NCBI GenBank assembly: GCA_958298945.1 | Contig: OY282606.1 | Location: forward strand, 26,261,740-26,325,739 | DNA length: 64,000 nucleotides | Reading direction: 5' to 3' | DNA from: Atherix ibis | Taxonomy: Eukaryota > Arthropoda > Insecta > Diptera > Athericidae | In this document: positions 45,560-56,790 of the stretch, in pieces | How the letters are laid out: each line of letters opens with the position of its first letter | Numbering within the stretch: the stretch's first letter is position 1 | Position numbers and translations under genes: made by a program | The notes under the pieces: generated by a model | What the model was told of the DNA's origin: nothing | What the model saw: the letters and a program-made list of their open reading frames with translations, nothing else | Database searches by the model: none

Positions 45560-46745
45560 TAGCAACAACTTTTCCCATTTTTCTCATTTTCCTATTTTTA
45601 TATTATCCTAGTTTTCTTATTTTTTCATTTTCCCCAATTTTCAATTTTTCTAATTTTTCCATATTTTCCAATTTTTTTAACTTTTCCAATTTTCTATTTT
45701 TTTTCAATTTTTCATTAATTTTATTTTCACCATTTTGATTCCCATTTTCTAACTTTTCCTATTTTTCCATTTCCTTATTTTTCCAAAATTTTCAAATTTT
45801 TCTATTTTTTCTAATTTTTTTAATTTCCCCCATTTTTTTCATTTTCCTACGATATTTTCAAACTTTCCCTATTTATCCATTTACCCCATTTTCAACGGTT
45901 TCCCAATTTTTTCAATTTTCTCAATTTTCCCAATTTTCGCCAGTTTTCAAAATTTTCCAATTTTCCAAATTTTTCCTTTTTTTTTCTTCAATATTTCCAA
46001 TTTTTATATTATTCCTATTTCCTACGTTTTCCCCACTTCCCCCATTTTCCCCAGCTTTCAAAATTTCCCAATTTTTCAAATCTCTAATTTTTTTAATTTT
46101 TCCAGTTTTTTTCAATTTTTTTTATTTTTTCAATTTTCCAATTTTTCGAATTATTCCAAATTTTTCAGTTTTTCCAGGTTTCCTATTTGCCCCCATTTTT
46201 TCCATTTTCCCAACTTTCCCAATTTTTTTTTATTTTTCCATCGTTTTCAATTTTTTCAACTTTTCCAATTTTTCTAAATTTTTTAATCTTGCTAATTTTC
46301 CCAATTTTTTGAAATTTTCCAATTTTTTAATTTTTCCAATTTTTCCAATTGTACCAATTTTTCCAATTTTTCCAAATTTTCCAGTTTTTCCAGGTTTCTT
46401 ATTTTCCCCCATTTTTTCCATTTTCCCAACTTTTCCAATTTTCCCAATTTTTTTTATTTTTCCATCCTTTTGAATTTTTTCAACTTTCCCAATTTTTACA
46501 ATTGTTCCAATTTTTTCCAGTTTTTAAAATTTTTCCCATTTTTCTGTTTTCGCATTTTTTCAATTTTTTCAACTTTTTCAATTTTTCCAGTTTTTTAATA
46601 TTTTTTTCCATTTTTCCCATTTTCCATTTTTCCTAATTTCCCCTTTTTCCAAATTTTCCCAATTGGAAAAATTTCCAATATTTCTTATTAACTAAATTTC
46701 TTTAATTTTCTAATATTTTTTACATTTTCCCCCTTTTTTTCAAAT
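45560..46745. repeat. Polypyrimidine array, degenerate TTTTTCCAA units
   Basis: About 1.2 kb in which one strand is almost entirely T and C with scattered A, built from variants of TTTTTCCAA and TTTTCCCAT. G is nearly absent from the plus strand. A longer block, GTTTTTCCAGGTTTC, followed by CCCCCATTTTTTCCATTTTC, recurs about 215 bp apart (near 46169 and 46384), so a higher-order unit exists. The apparent proteins here (Phe/Gln-rich on plus, Lys/Gly/Asn-rich on minus) are translations of the repeat. Confidence 0.92.
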
Positions 46746-46849
46746 TGTTTTAATTTTGAAGGCTTTGGAGAAGATATATTTTATGAATGGCTTAAAGATC
46801 CTCGAGAAACCGTAGCCGATTCATTTTGTGATTGTCATTTGGTGGATGA

Positions 46850-47240
46850 CACTTGTTCTATTTAAGGTTTGCCATTTAGATTATGGATGTTGAAGCTTAT
46901 AATCTTGACCATAATTGAGTTTCAATCTTGTTCATAGGTAGTTTTAAAAGCCAAATTTTGACTTTATTAGGCCAAAAGTTCCCAGAGATTTGGTGATATC
47001 AATTGACCCTAAAGGTCGTGCGGTTTGCCGCTGTTGGACTTTTTCTTGTAGAGTACGCATTACCAACATCCTTCAAGTAATCAAAAATTAGCTCAAAAGA
47101 ATCGAATCTTTCGAAAAGTCTCGTAATGATAATTTGAATGCCATTATAGGTTCAAGTAATATAATAAATTTAATCAAAATTTAAATTTAAAGTGTGTTTT
47201 GGAAGCACAGATTGCATTACGCTTTAGAATTTAACAGCCC
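46850..47240 (+). mobile_element. Fam-1 mariner-like fragment
   Basis: Plus-strand remnant of the transposase 3' half. At about 46945-47060 it decodes in one frame, with stops, to ILTLLGQKFPEIW, then GDIN, RSCGLPLLDFFL. This is the clearest third-catalytic-Asp block (LLDFFL) of the family. The worn C-terminal block and a 3' terminus with TTTTGGAAGCACAGATTGCA follow near 47195. It starts right after the polypyrimidine array. Confidence 0.65.
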
Positions 47241-48835
47241 TCATATGCTGCCGATTTGAATTCACATTTTTTAACAAAATCCCCCAAACTTTTTCGCAAC
47301 GAAAAATAAAAAATAAAAATTAATATTAATGGAAACAAACGTTTTTTTTTTAAACAATAGTTCACACTTAAAGTATTTTATGTATGAGAGAAATACAAAA
47401 TATTATCGAAAAAATATGATTTTCATTTGCTGATAAATTAACGTAGATAGAAAGGTAAATGTGCGTGCTAGGCAGACATGGCATAGAAGACATGGTCTGT
47501 CTACGAACATGTTTGGACATTATTGTGAGTTGAGTTACTGTTAATCACAATATTTCGTTGTAATAATAACTATTCTAAAACACTAATAATAAGTTTGTTT
47601 AACTGGCATTTATAAATTTTTAAATACCATCGTTACTGTGTTTACACAGAACAGGGAAAGTTTTAATTGGTGAAATTAACAGTTGGATAACTTTAAGAGG
47701 TACTCCTCGGCACATGGGATGTCCATTCAGATAGCGCCAAGAAATTTCTGATAATATAAAGTGTGGAAAATTTCCAATTGGTTGAATATCAATTTTTTAA
47801 GTGTTCATACTTGGTTTGTTTTAATTGGAAAAACGTGGAAAAATTTGTTGATTTTCAAAAATTTCAAAGCCTTTTACATGAAATTTTATTATATAACAAA
47901 TTTGTATAAAATCATCAAAACAGGTAGTAGCGAAAAGAATGCGATCTGATTTTTATCTTTTATGCTGAAAAGTTTTTGCTGAGGTAAGATTTATTCACAG
48001 AATTTTCGCAAATTTGTCACGAGTTGGTAATTAAATTAAAAAATTTGTTAATTCCATTTGGATGATATTTTCATCATATTAATCTCTTATGTAATCAACC
48101 AACCACTACTACTATGGATTAAGATAACAGAAACCATTGAATCTGTTTTTCGTGCGTAGAAAAAATCATAATAATTTGCAAAACTGATCCATTATTGAAG
48201 GTGAACAGTTTAATTGATTACATAGCCTATCGAATGGTGATAATTTGTCCATTGAGACAAGCTAAAAAAAAAACAGTTTAATTAATGATTTCATCAGTTA
48301 CGAGTATACAGTAATTAATTGTGATAACCAATCGAACAGCCTAGATAATCAAAAGTACGTCAATAGTATTGGCGACATTTATTTTTTGTTCAGATTTATT
48401 CAACTATAAGTACAGTCTCTTCAAAGTTTATACAAAAAATCATTTCGGAATCAGTGTCACATTGAATGAGTATCAGTGGCGGCAAAGTAATTATGAAAGA
48501 AAGAAAAAATAGTTTATTCTCCGAAAGACAATCAAATCTTGAGTGGTACACATACCATAATGACAAATCACTTAACTGAGCCGAAAAGGTAGCCGTCACT
48601 CAAGTAGGTGTCCAGATTTGTTTTGCTCGAGTTTTCTTCTATTAAAAAAAAAAAAATAGCCTCTGTCACTATTATAACTGATAAGACGTTAAAAGTTGTC
48701 AAAACATGAATTTTACTCTCTTTTTATCATATACTACGTGTATTTATCAATAATAAATTAAAATTTTTTTTTTTTTTTATAATATAAAAACTGAGGAAAA
48801 CCTTAAAACTTAAGGACGCATTTATTTAGCTTAAG
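47241..48835. other. AT-rich noncoding stretch
   Basis: No gene or repeat recognised. The frames at 47761-47949 and 48396-48599 have no motifs. A short inverted word set (CTAATTGAT/ATCAATTAG types) is scattered across 48100-48320. Confidence 0.45.
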
Positions 48836-48839
48836 ATCT

Positions 48840-49015
48840 GTCATTTTCGGGTTTTTATGATGCCCGAAAACCTACAAGTTACTGTGCAGAAGCCATTGTA
48901 TCCGCGAATAGTGACTGTCTAGTGTGTATTTTTGGTCTGAAGATTCATATATCTTTGAAAATTAAAAAAATAATAGACCCTTAATTCTAAGCTTTACATT
49001 TCGTCTTAACTTAAA
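48840..49015 (+). mobile_element. Fam-1 mid-transposase fragment
   Basis: Plus-strand fragment: CCCGAAAACCTACAAGTTAC then GCAGAAGCCATTGTATCCGC decodes to ENLQVTVQKPLYPRIVTV, the conserved block after the first catalytic motif. It is cut off on both sides and abuts the jockey-like retroelement. Confidence 0.65.
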
Positions 49016-49154
49016 AATTTAAATCAAATCAAAAAATGGTTTTAACAAAACTGCACCTCAACCCACTTATCACGATAAAGTTTTGCTTTATTAAGTGAAA
49101 AGTTCCAAGGAAGCGTCTTGTAAAGCTATGCAACATTTTAAAATTTAATTCTCA

Positions 49155-50631
49155 CAGAAATTCAAAAATATCACAGTCCTATCCTATAAAAAACATCTCA
49201 TCCACTGCGACAAAACGACGGTACCTGGAGAAAATCGGACATAGAAAAGTCTGAGGTATTAACCAAGTACTTGGTCAATACTTTCACTTCACAAAAAGCC
49301 ATAGGATTTAAGACACACTCACAAAAAATTTACGATGAACTCGCAAGTCCACCCAAATATTTTACCCCATTTGAAATTAAATATTTAATCTATCAGCTTC
49401 CCAATAAAAAAACCTCTGGTTATGATTTTACAACCGCGCTCCTATCCTCAAAAAAATCTACAAAAAATACTTTCGTATTCATAGTATACTTCGTACCACC
49501 TATTTTCCCTTACTTTGGGATGATTCCCAAACCTTAAAAAAATCAAAATGATTCCCAAATCCTAAAAATCAGTAAATTCGGTCCATCCACGTATAGGACT
49601 ATTAACTTGCTACCAACCTTTGGAAAAATCTATGAAAAACTCCTCTTAAAACGCCTTTACCGTATCGTTAAAGATGCAAAAATTATTCCTGATCTCCAAT
49701 TTGTTTTCCTTACAGAGCTCTCCACAATACAACAATGTCATCGTCTGGTTGATTTAATTGGGTCCTCTCTTGAGCGAAAAGAGTACTGTCCAGGTGTGTT
49801 CCTAGATATATCATATGCTTTTGATCGAGTGTGGCACCCTGGACTGATCTGCACACTCAAGAACTTCCTTTCCTCCATATAATCCCTTATTTTCATATCA
49901 TATCTCTTCCAAAGCTGTGGAGTTAAAATTGATGGTTCTGAAATATCTCCCATTACAGCTGGTGTACCTCAAGGCAGTATCCTTCGTCCACTTCTATACA
50001 CATTCATACCTTTGATATCTCAACTAATTCCAAAACTTTAACTGCCACCTATGCGTACGATACCGCTACTCTTGCATCCCCCTCCAATATGTAAACATCT
50101 GAGATATCAAAGTATCCACCCATTCCTATATATCTTATGAGCAACACCATTACACCAACAAATAAAGTACGCTACCTGGGACTAAACCTAGACAAATGAC
50201 TTACTTGAAATCCTCACACGAAATTAAAAAGACTTGAACTTAACAGACGTTATCGACTACTACTTAGGCTACTACACAATAGATCAAAATTAACAATTAA
50301 TTTGCAACACAATTTCAAAAACCGATCTGGACATACGGAATTGAACTCTGGGCTTTTACGAAGCGTTCGAATTCCTCTCGAATCTAATTCCTTCAATCCA
50401 AAATCATGAAAGATTGTTAATGATCCGTCCTATGTTCGTAACGAAGTTATTCATCGTGACCAAGCTGATCGTTTTGCTCATAACTCATGTGTTGCTCGTT
50501 ATAAAAAGTTTCTTTCCCGATTATCCTACCATTATTATCTCCTTATTAGAAAACACTCCTTCGCTACTTTCCGCATAAACCCTCATCGGCATTTAAAGAG
50601 AAATTGGCCAAAATATCTCTTGCGGTGTTAA
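49155..50631 (+). pseudogene. Jockey-like non-LTR retrotransposon pol, degenerate
   Basis: Plus-strand reverse transcriptase remnant. In order: EVLTKYLVNTFTSQKA, FTPFEIKYLIYQLPNKKTSG (49360-49425), LPTFGKIYEKLLLKRLYRIV (49608), QFVFLTELSTIQQCHRLVDL, CPGVFLDISYAFDRVWHPGL (49789), ITAGVPQGSILRPLLYTF (49953). The catalytic box reads TYAYDTATLAS near 50048, where the family has YADDT, so one of the paired catalytic Asp residues is lost. The C-terminal region continues with frameshifts to about 50631, where a Fam-4 mariner interrupts it. The likely 3' end resumes at 51702-51835. Confidence 0.85.
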
Positions 50632-50633
50632 TA

Positions 50634-51699
50634 CAGGGTGCGTTTTATGTTCCAGGTCGAAGTTTTTTTTTAATAACTTTTTAATGAAATACAATTTTAT
50701 AATTTATATTTTATTGATTGATTATGTGGTCTTGAGCATTAGGCGAGCTCTTTAAAGCATATTTTTCATAACATTTTGGAATGTCGTCCCAAAGCATCGA
50801 GGTTGTGATTGGTTTGTTAGTGGACACCTTTTCCTTCAAGTACCCGCATACGAAAAAATCGGAAGGGTTCAAATCAGGGGATTGTGGGGACCAGTCGATA
50901 TCACCACTTTTTGACATTATTCGGCCGGGAAAAATTTCTTTCAAAATTTGCAACGTAGCACGTGTATGTGATGTGGCACTGTTTTGTTGAAGCCACATGT
51001 TCTGTAGGCCTAAATGATCTCATATCCAACATATCCCGATAGTGGTCACCAGTAACTGTTAAAGCATTGCCTCCAGCATCCTCAAAAAAATATAGTCCAA
51101 AAACCGCACCATACAGTTGCTCTACGAGGGTTTAGTGGTCTTTGGTGTATCAGTTGAGGGTTTTTAGTGCCCCAATAGCGGATATTCTGTTTATTAACAA
51201 AGCCAGCCAAGTCAAAGTGTATTTCGTCGCTCCACAATTAATTTATTTTATCGAGCTGTAAAAACTCGAGCACTCCAGTCTCACCGCCGTTCAGGGTCAT
51301 TTGCCTGCAGGTGTTGTGTCAATTGAATTTTTTAAGTGTAAAAAAGCAAATCTTTTTGGAGAATTTTTAACAAACATTTGTTGTACACTCCGCAGCACTT
51401 TACCTCACTTAATCAATCTTTTCAGGTACATACGTTGGCTTAATTGTCGCCCAGTCGTCGCTTCCAGTGTATCCATATGACTTGCTCCGCATATGATTAA
51501 CAGCAAAAAAGTCACGTAATTTTCTCCGCGTATTCACAATTGAATTATTATTTAAATAAACACGTTGTTGCGGCATTAGATGATCCGTAATAAATTGCTA
51601 TCGACCACTTTCTACAACTGTCAAATGCCAAACAGACAAATGTCATTCAAACCAAAATGGCGGCCAACAAAACCGATCTGAAACATGAAAAGCACCCTG
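50634..51699 (-). mobile_element. Fam-4 DD41D mariner, minus orientation
   Basis: Ends are CAGGGTGCGTTTTATGTTCC (50634) and inverted ATGAAAAGCACCCTG (ending 51699), with TA at 50632-50633 and 51700-51701. It is inserted in the C-terminal part of the jockey-like element. It is closely related to 24002-25158 across its full length. Confidence 0.92.
50711..51590 (-). pseudogene. Fam-4 transposase pseudogene, minus orientation
   Basis: Reading down from about 51590: PQQRVYLNNNSIVNTRRKLR then FFAVNHMRSKS at the N-terminus. IQLTQHLQANDPERR follows, then the first catalytic motif WSDEIHFDLAGFVNKQNIRY with its Asp intact. After frameshifts, MWLQQNSATSHTRATLQILK has Asn at the second catalytic position. 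SPQSPDLNPSDFFVCGYLKE (third Asp intact) and a short C-terminus end at 50711. The sister copy at 24112 has the opposite pattern: first Asp lost, second kept. Inactive. Confidence 0.88.
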
Positions 51700-51701
51700 T
51701 A

Positions 51702-51835
51702 TGACTCGTTAAATAGAGAAACGCCAATGGGTGTTTATTCTCACATGTTCCTCTCCTGTCATTGTAATGTCTTTTTCATAAAATTTGCTTGTTACAATAT
51801 TTATATCATTGTAGACATCAAATAAAAGTTAGGTT
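51702..51835 (+). pseudogene. Probable 3' end of the jockey-like element
   Basis: Continues from the interrupted retroelement with GACTCGTTAAATAGAGAAAC and ends in ATTGTAGACATCAAATAAAAG, a polyadenylation-like end typical of insect jockey elements. Placement depends on the TA-flanked mariner lying between the two parts. Confidence 0.55.
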
Positions 51836-52040
51836 ATCCTCGAAATTTGGACCATTTAAATCATCTCTCAAGTAATGGTCGAATAACATTCCGAAATGTG
51901 CAAAAAAAGTCTTTAAAAATTAACTCAAAAGGACATTTGAATAATGGCAAAGTCCAATCAAAATCTGAATTTTAATCATTTTTTATTTAATTTTCCTTTC
52001 CGAAACGCAAATTCAATAATTACCCTTTATTAACTAAACA
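51836..52040 (+). mobile_element. Fam-1 3' end fragment
   Basis: Plus-strand 3' piece: AAAATTAACTCAAAAGGACA, TTTGAATAATGGCAAAGTCC and the terminus CCTTTCCGAAACGCAAATTC then AATAATTACCCTTTA (about 52003-52030). It has no coding capacity. It adjoins the end of the retroelement. Confidence 0.65.
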
Positions 52041-53420
52041 AATAAAATCAGTTATGGAGAAAATAAAAATATTTGTAAAATAATTTCTGGGCTTTAAAAA
52101 AAAACAAAAATATTTATTCTGATGATAAAAATTCCACCGAAAAATAATTATAAATTGACGCAGAATAATTAAAGCCCTACAGTACTACCAATTATCCAAT
52201 CAGTTTTTTAAGCAATGATTATCAAAAAAAAAAAAAAATCTTTCCACATTGAACTAATCCATATTAATTGGAGCAGTTGCACATGATGTTCTTTTCAAAG
52301 ACTCGTAAATAATGTACAAACAACCCTCTACTAATAACTTTTCAACAGAATCAGTTATCCTTTTCCATACCCTTAGGCACAGGACAACCTCATGAATACA
52401 TTATAACCGAAAACGTTCACCAAGGGAATTGTACAAGTTAATGAAATTTGGTTTATTGTTTTTTTTTCTCCTACATTTTGGCTCAGATGGAAAAAAAAAT
52501 AAAGACTACAAAAAAATTATTGTATTCATTTGAAGGGAAACCTCTTCTAATGTAATTTGTGCGCACATCTTAAAGAAATATCTAAACAGCAATTACCCAC
52601 GCGTTCTTGACACTCAACACGCTCGGAAATAATTGAAATTTTACCGAATGTTCTGTAAATCGGGTTTGGGCGCACATCCATTCGATTTTGGAAAGGAATT
52701 TGAAGGATTGCAGGAAAGTGAAAAGGGTCCTTCTGATTGTATGCTGACATTTAAACATGTCCGTTGTCGCATCATCTACTTCGTAAATGGTCCCTTCTAA
52801 AAATATCCACTTTTAATGTGTTCACAGTTTGAGGGCAGACTTCTTGGTGAACACATTGCTCATGGTTGAAAGCCGAAAAGGTGTTCCTTTTCGATGGTTT
52901 GGTCTAATGAAAAAAGGAATTTAATTATGATTTTGCCCCAAGAAAGACATTTTCTTAACATTTACGTTGTACGCTTCAATGACAATTGAACAAAAATTTA
53001 TTCGAAATTTATAATCAGTCGCTTAGCAACCCATTTATTACCTATTCAACTAGAAGATGAATTTTCTCTTCCTCCAAATATAGATCTACAATAGTATCCT
53101 ACGTCGTTTTTCTTGATAATATACCCAGTCTGTCTTGTAGAGTCGATATTAACATATACGCTTTTGAGCATTTAAATTTATTGTCCGTCGTTCGATAAAA
53201 ACTTTTTATCTTACATCAAAATGTTGACTAAACTCTTGTAGAAAAGTTTAAGATTAATTAAAATGTGTTATTTTTTTTTAACGGAACATTTTAATATTCT
53301 TCAAGTTTTTTATATAATTTTTTAAAAATAGTCTTTGTTTTTTTTTTATATTGTAATTTTTTGTTTGATTTTCAAATTACAATATAACAAATTTAAATAG
53401 AAATTTTTCTAAACTCTTCT
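52041..53420. other. AT-rich noncoding stretch
   Basis: No gene recognised. A less AT-rich part at about 52540-52900 contains a 67-codon minus-strand frame (52750-52547) without motifs. The rest is AT-rich with homopolymers. Confidence 0.45.
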
Positions 53421-53424
53421 GCGT

Positions 53425-55345
53425 GTTGATTAACCATTTCGTATTTCGGAAAGTATAGTTCTGTCATTTGACAGATGTCAGGCATATGTGTCAAACAAGT
53501 TCGCATTTATTTGGTTAAAGGCTTGCCATTTTATATTATAGATCGCTTATATATCAACTAACGCGTTAAAATTAGAAAATTTTTCAACCAAAGTGGTGAT
53601 TCTGCAATAGTTATACTTGGTGCTTAAGAGGATATTATATTTGTCAGTGTGATGAGGGTGGTTTTTTGGTTGGTGGAGACGTTGATAGGTAAAATTGCCG
53701 CAAATGGCGCTCTCAAAAGCTACAAATAACTATTGGACGAGCCATTGTATCCTCGAAGCGTAATTGTCTGGCGTGCATTATCGGCCTGAATGACTATTTA
53801 TTTAAAAATGAAGGAGAGAGCGTTACCCTCAATTCTGAGCGCTATGGCCTCATAATTACTGACTTTTTTAGGACTGAAATTAAAGATTTTGATCGAGACC
53901 ATACACTATGTACACGTAGTGTCAATAAGACAAGTCACCCATAAGCCAACAAATTTTGGGTTTATTGGGCGAAATTTACAGTAGAAATTTTTAGTAGAAA
54001 TGTTCTAGAAATTTTCAGTAGAAATTTTCAGTAGAAATTTTCAGTAGAAATTTTCAGTAGAAATTTTCAGTAGAAATTTTCACTAGAAATTTTTAGTAGA
54101 AATTTTCACTAGAAATTTTCAGTAGAAATTTTCAGTAGAAAATTTTAGTAGGAATTTTCAGCAGAAATTTTCTGTAGTAATTTTCCGTAGTAATTTTCAG
54201 TAGGAATTTTCAATAGAAATTTTAAGTAGAAATTTTCAGTAGAAATTTTTAGTACAAATTTTCAATAGAAATTTTTAGTAGAAATTTTCAGTAGAAATTT
54301 TCAGTAGTAATTTTCAGTAGGAATTTTCAGTAGAAATTTTAATTAGAAATTTTAAGTAGAAATTTTCAGTACAAATTTTCAGAAGGAATTTTCAGTAGGA
54401 ATTTACAGCAGGAATTTTCAGTAGAAATTTTTAGTAGAAATTTTCAGTAGAAATTTTTAGTAGAAATTTTCAGTAGGAATTTTCAGTAGAAATTTTCAGT
54501 AGGAATTTTCAGTAGAAATTTTTAGTACAAATTTTTAATAGGAATTTTCAGTAGAAATTTTCAATAGAAATTTTCTGTAGAAATTTTCAGTAGAGATTTT
54601 CAGTAGAAATTTTTAGTACAAATTTTGAATAGGAATTTTCAGTAGAAATTTTCAGTGGAAATTTTTAGTCGGAAATTTAAGTAGGAATTTTCTGTAGAAA
54701 TTTTGAATAGGATTTTTCAGTACAAATTTTGAATAGGAATTTTCAGTAGAAATTTTTAATAGGAATTTTCAGTAGAAATTTCCTACTAGAAATTTTCTGT
54801 AGAAATTTTCTGTAGAAATTTTCAGTACAAATTATCAGTAGGAATTTTTAGTAGAAATTTTCGGTAGAATTTTTCAGTAGAAATTTTCAGTCGAAATTTT
54901 AAGTAGAAATTTTCAGTAGAAATTTTCAGGAGAAATTTTCAGTAGAAATTTTCAGTAGAATTTTTCAGTAGACATTTTCGTTCGGAATTTGCAGTACAAA
55001 TTTTCAATAGGAACTTTCAGTAGAAATTTTCAGTAGAAATTTTTAGTACAAATTTTCAGTAGAAATTTTTAATAGGAATTGTCAGTAGAAATTTTCAGTA
55101 GGAATTTTCAGTAGAAATTTTTAATAGGCATTTTTCAGTAGAAATTTTAAGTAGAAATTTTCAGTAGGAATTTTCAGTAGAAATTTTCAATAGAAATTTT
55201 CAGTAGAAATTTCCAGTAGAAAGTTTCAGTAGAAATTTTAAGTACAAATTTTCAGTACAAATTTCAGAAGAAATTTTCAGCATATTAAAATTCGTTTATA
55301 TAACTTACCTTTCCGGACCACAATTTTGAATAAGCCTTTTTTCAA
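53425..55345 (+). mobile_element. Fam-1 mariner-like remnant split by minisatellite array 2
   Basis: Plus-strand copy. The 5' end CATTTCGTATTTCGGAAAGT (about 53437) is followed by TTTGACAGATGTCA. Worn coding blocks follow: GAGCCATTGTATCCTCGAAG, GAGAGCGTTACCCTCAATTC (ESVTLNSE) and CTCATAATTACTGACTTTTT (IITDFF). At about 53950 (AAATTTTGGGTTTATTGGGC, the FWVLLG(E/Q)KF codons) the 13-bp array starts. It ends near 55290 and is followed directly by the family's 3' terminus, TATATAACTTACCTTTCCGG then CACAATTTTGAATAAGCC. The third-catalytic-residue region is gone. Confidence 0.75.
53960..55290. repeat. 13-bp minisatellite array 2 (AGTAGAAATTTTC)n
   Basis: About 100 units of AGTAGAAATTTTC with variants such as AGTAGGAATTTTC, AGTACAAATTTTC and AGTAGAAATTTTT. 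Variants are more evenly mixed than in array 1, without an obvious long near-perfect core beyond 54010-54080. It is the same unit on the same strand as array 1 at 1270-2450, 52 kb away. Confidence 0.95.
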
Positions 55346-55685
55346 TTTCATATCAAATCTTACCGCCTTTAATACAAAATGTTCGAAGCAAATTGAAGCC
55401 AAACATAATTAAATGATAACAAAATTGAATTTATGTTCAAAAAACATCACCAGAGTTGGGAATACATATACGTGGGTGGGTGCATGTGCGTAATTTGCGT
55501 AGCCATTAGAGAAAATCAATTTTCAAGGGGGTCGATAATTTCTCTTCTGTAAGAACACGCGTAATTTTCGTAAATGTGTAAAACGTTATTGGATGTGATG
55601 TGATCGTCTGTTAGAATTTAAATCTCTCGAAGGTATGAAATCATTTCGTTTCAGTAGGCAAATTTGCAATTTATTATCTCACAGT
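55346..55685. other. Noncoding stretch before a candidate exon
   Basis: Less AT-rich than the average from about 55450, with no recognised element. It ends in a pyrimidine-containing TTTATTATCTCACAG that could serve as a splice acceptor. Confidence 0.4.
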
Positions 55686-55889
55686 GCCAATCCCAGTTTT
55701 CATTGAAATGTGGAATAATACCATCGACCATGGAACAAGTTTAAGTTCAAGTTCGAACAGCGTCGATACTGTTCTGCATGCCAATAAACGAGCTCCAAAT
55801 GCAATGCGTACAGTACAGTATCTCGATGGATCCTTCAGTTCTGCTATCCAAGCAACCAGCTGGGAGTGTCAAGTTCAATTTCAAGATGC
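55686..55889 (+). CDS. Candidate internal exon, product unknown
   Basis: Follows acceptor-like ATCTCACAG. It is open for 68 codons in one frame: PIPVFIEMWNNTIDHGTSLS, a serine run SSSSNSVDTVLHANKRAPNA, then MRTVQYLDGSFSSAIQATSW, ECQVQFQDA. It is followed by GTAACG, a weak donor, or by a stop nine bases on. Base composition is clearly less AT-rich than the flanks and codon use looks protein-like. I do not recognise the family. It could be an exon of the TESK-like gene's C-terminal region, another gene, or a mobile-element relic. Confidence 0.3.
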
Positions 55890-56510
55890 AGTAACGTGAT
55901 TTTTGCATTAACAACTACACAAACGCGCTCGTGACGATAAGTACCCTATCCGTACGGTAGCGAACTTCAATGCTCTTCTGAGCTGCACAACTTACTTGTC
56001 CACTTACCTTAGATATTGTTAATTTACAGAAAAATAATCACTAGTCAGTATTGATCAGACTGTATTCTTATCTAAGAAGTTTGTAAATCAGGAAATAATT
56101 TATTGTAAAAATGTTGATTAGTATGAATCTGTGCAGGGTCAGGGTACGTCGTAAAACTAATTTGAAATGACTGTGCAAGTACAGGTGATAATGAGATTAG
56201 CTGTAAAACTTTATGAAATAATCAGACATTCAATGAACTTCCTGATATGAGTGAGATCAAACTGCATTTGCAATGAATAAATTTTCAACGCACAAAAAAA
56301 TCTGCACTGAATAAATAATATTCAAGAAATTTTGATTTGCTCAATTTTCTCTTTTAAGAAATACAACCAACAACCACCACCACCCCCCCCCCCCCCTACC
56401 CCTACCATAAAAAAAACCCAATTAATCTTAATAGAAGAGAAGAAAATCAACTGTAAACAAAAATTATGTAATATCATAAATAAGCATCAACTCGAGTTAA
56501 ATTCTTAATT
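55890..56510. other. Noncoding stretch with C-run
   Basis: The GC-richer composition continues to about 56010, then AT-rich DNA follows. A run of 14 C residues lies at 56383-56396 inside an ACCACCACC context. Nothing else is recognised. Confidence 0.45.
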
Positions 56511-56514
56511 ATTT

Positions 56515-56790
56515 TTGTTGGCAAGTAATAAATCCGCGTTCGCTGTTGACTGTGTTCATTGTTGTCCGGATTTATTGTTGAAAGAAAAGTTGATCATTTC
56601 GAAGAAAATTGAGGACGTGCCCCTAATACACGATGCGATGCGATCGTTGGTAATAAAATTATTCAAGTTTCAATTTGTAAACTTCTTACGTCTTTACGAT
56701 GATGAATGCAAGTTCATTGGAAGATTGAAAATTACTTGCAACGCCATCCAATTGGATTTAGTGCATTATTTGGTCTACAGTCGATGTTAA
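56515..56790 (+). other. Open frame of 91 codons, unidentified
   Basis: Plus-strand frame opening with TTG (LASNKSAFAVDCVHCCPDLL) and closing ...QLDLVHYLVYSRC. It is less A/T-biased and has more varied codons than the surrounding chance frames. No ATG is at the start; internal ATGs lie near 56634. No domain, signal or splice context is recognised, so it is kept only as a possible coding relic. Confidence 0.2.

Noticed and set aside
46230..46636. Long open frames (Lys/Gly-rich on minus, Phe/Gln-rich on plus)
   Set aside because: They are translations of the polypyrimidine repeat on opposite strands, not genes.
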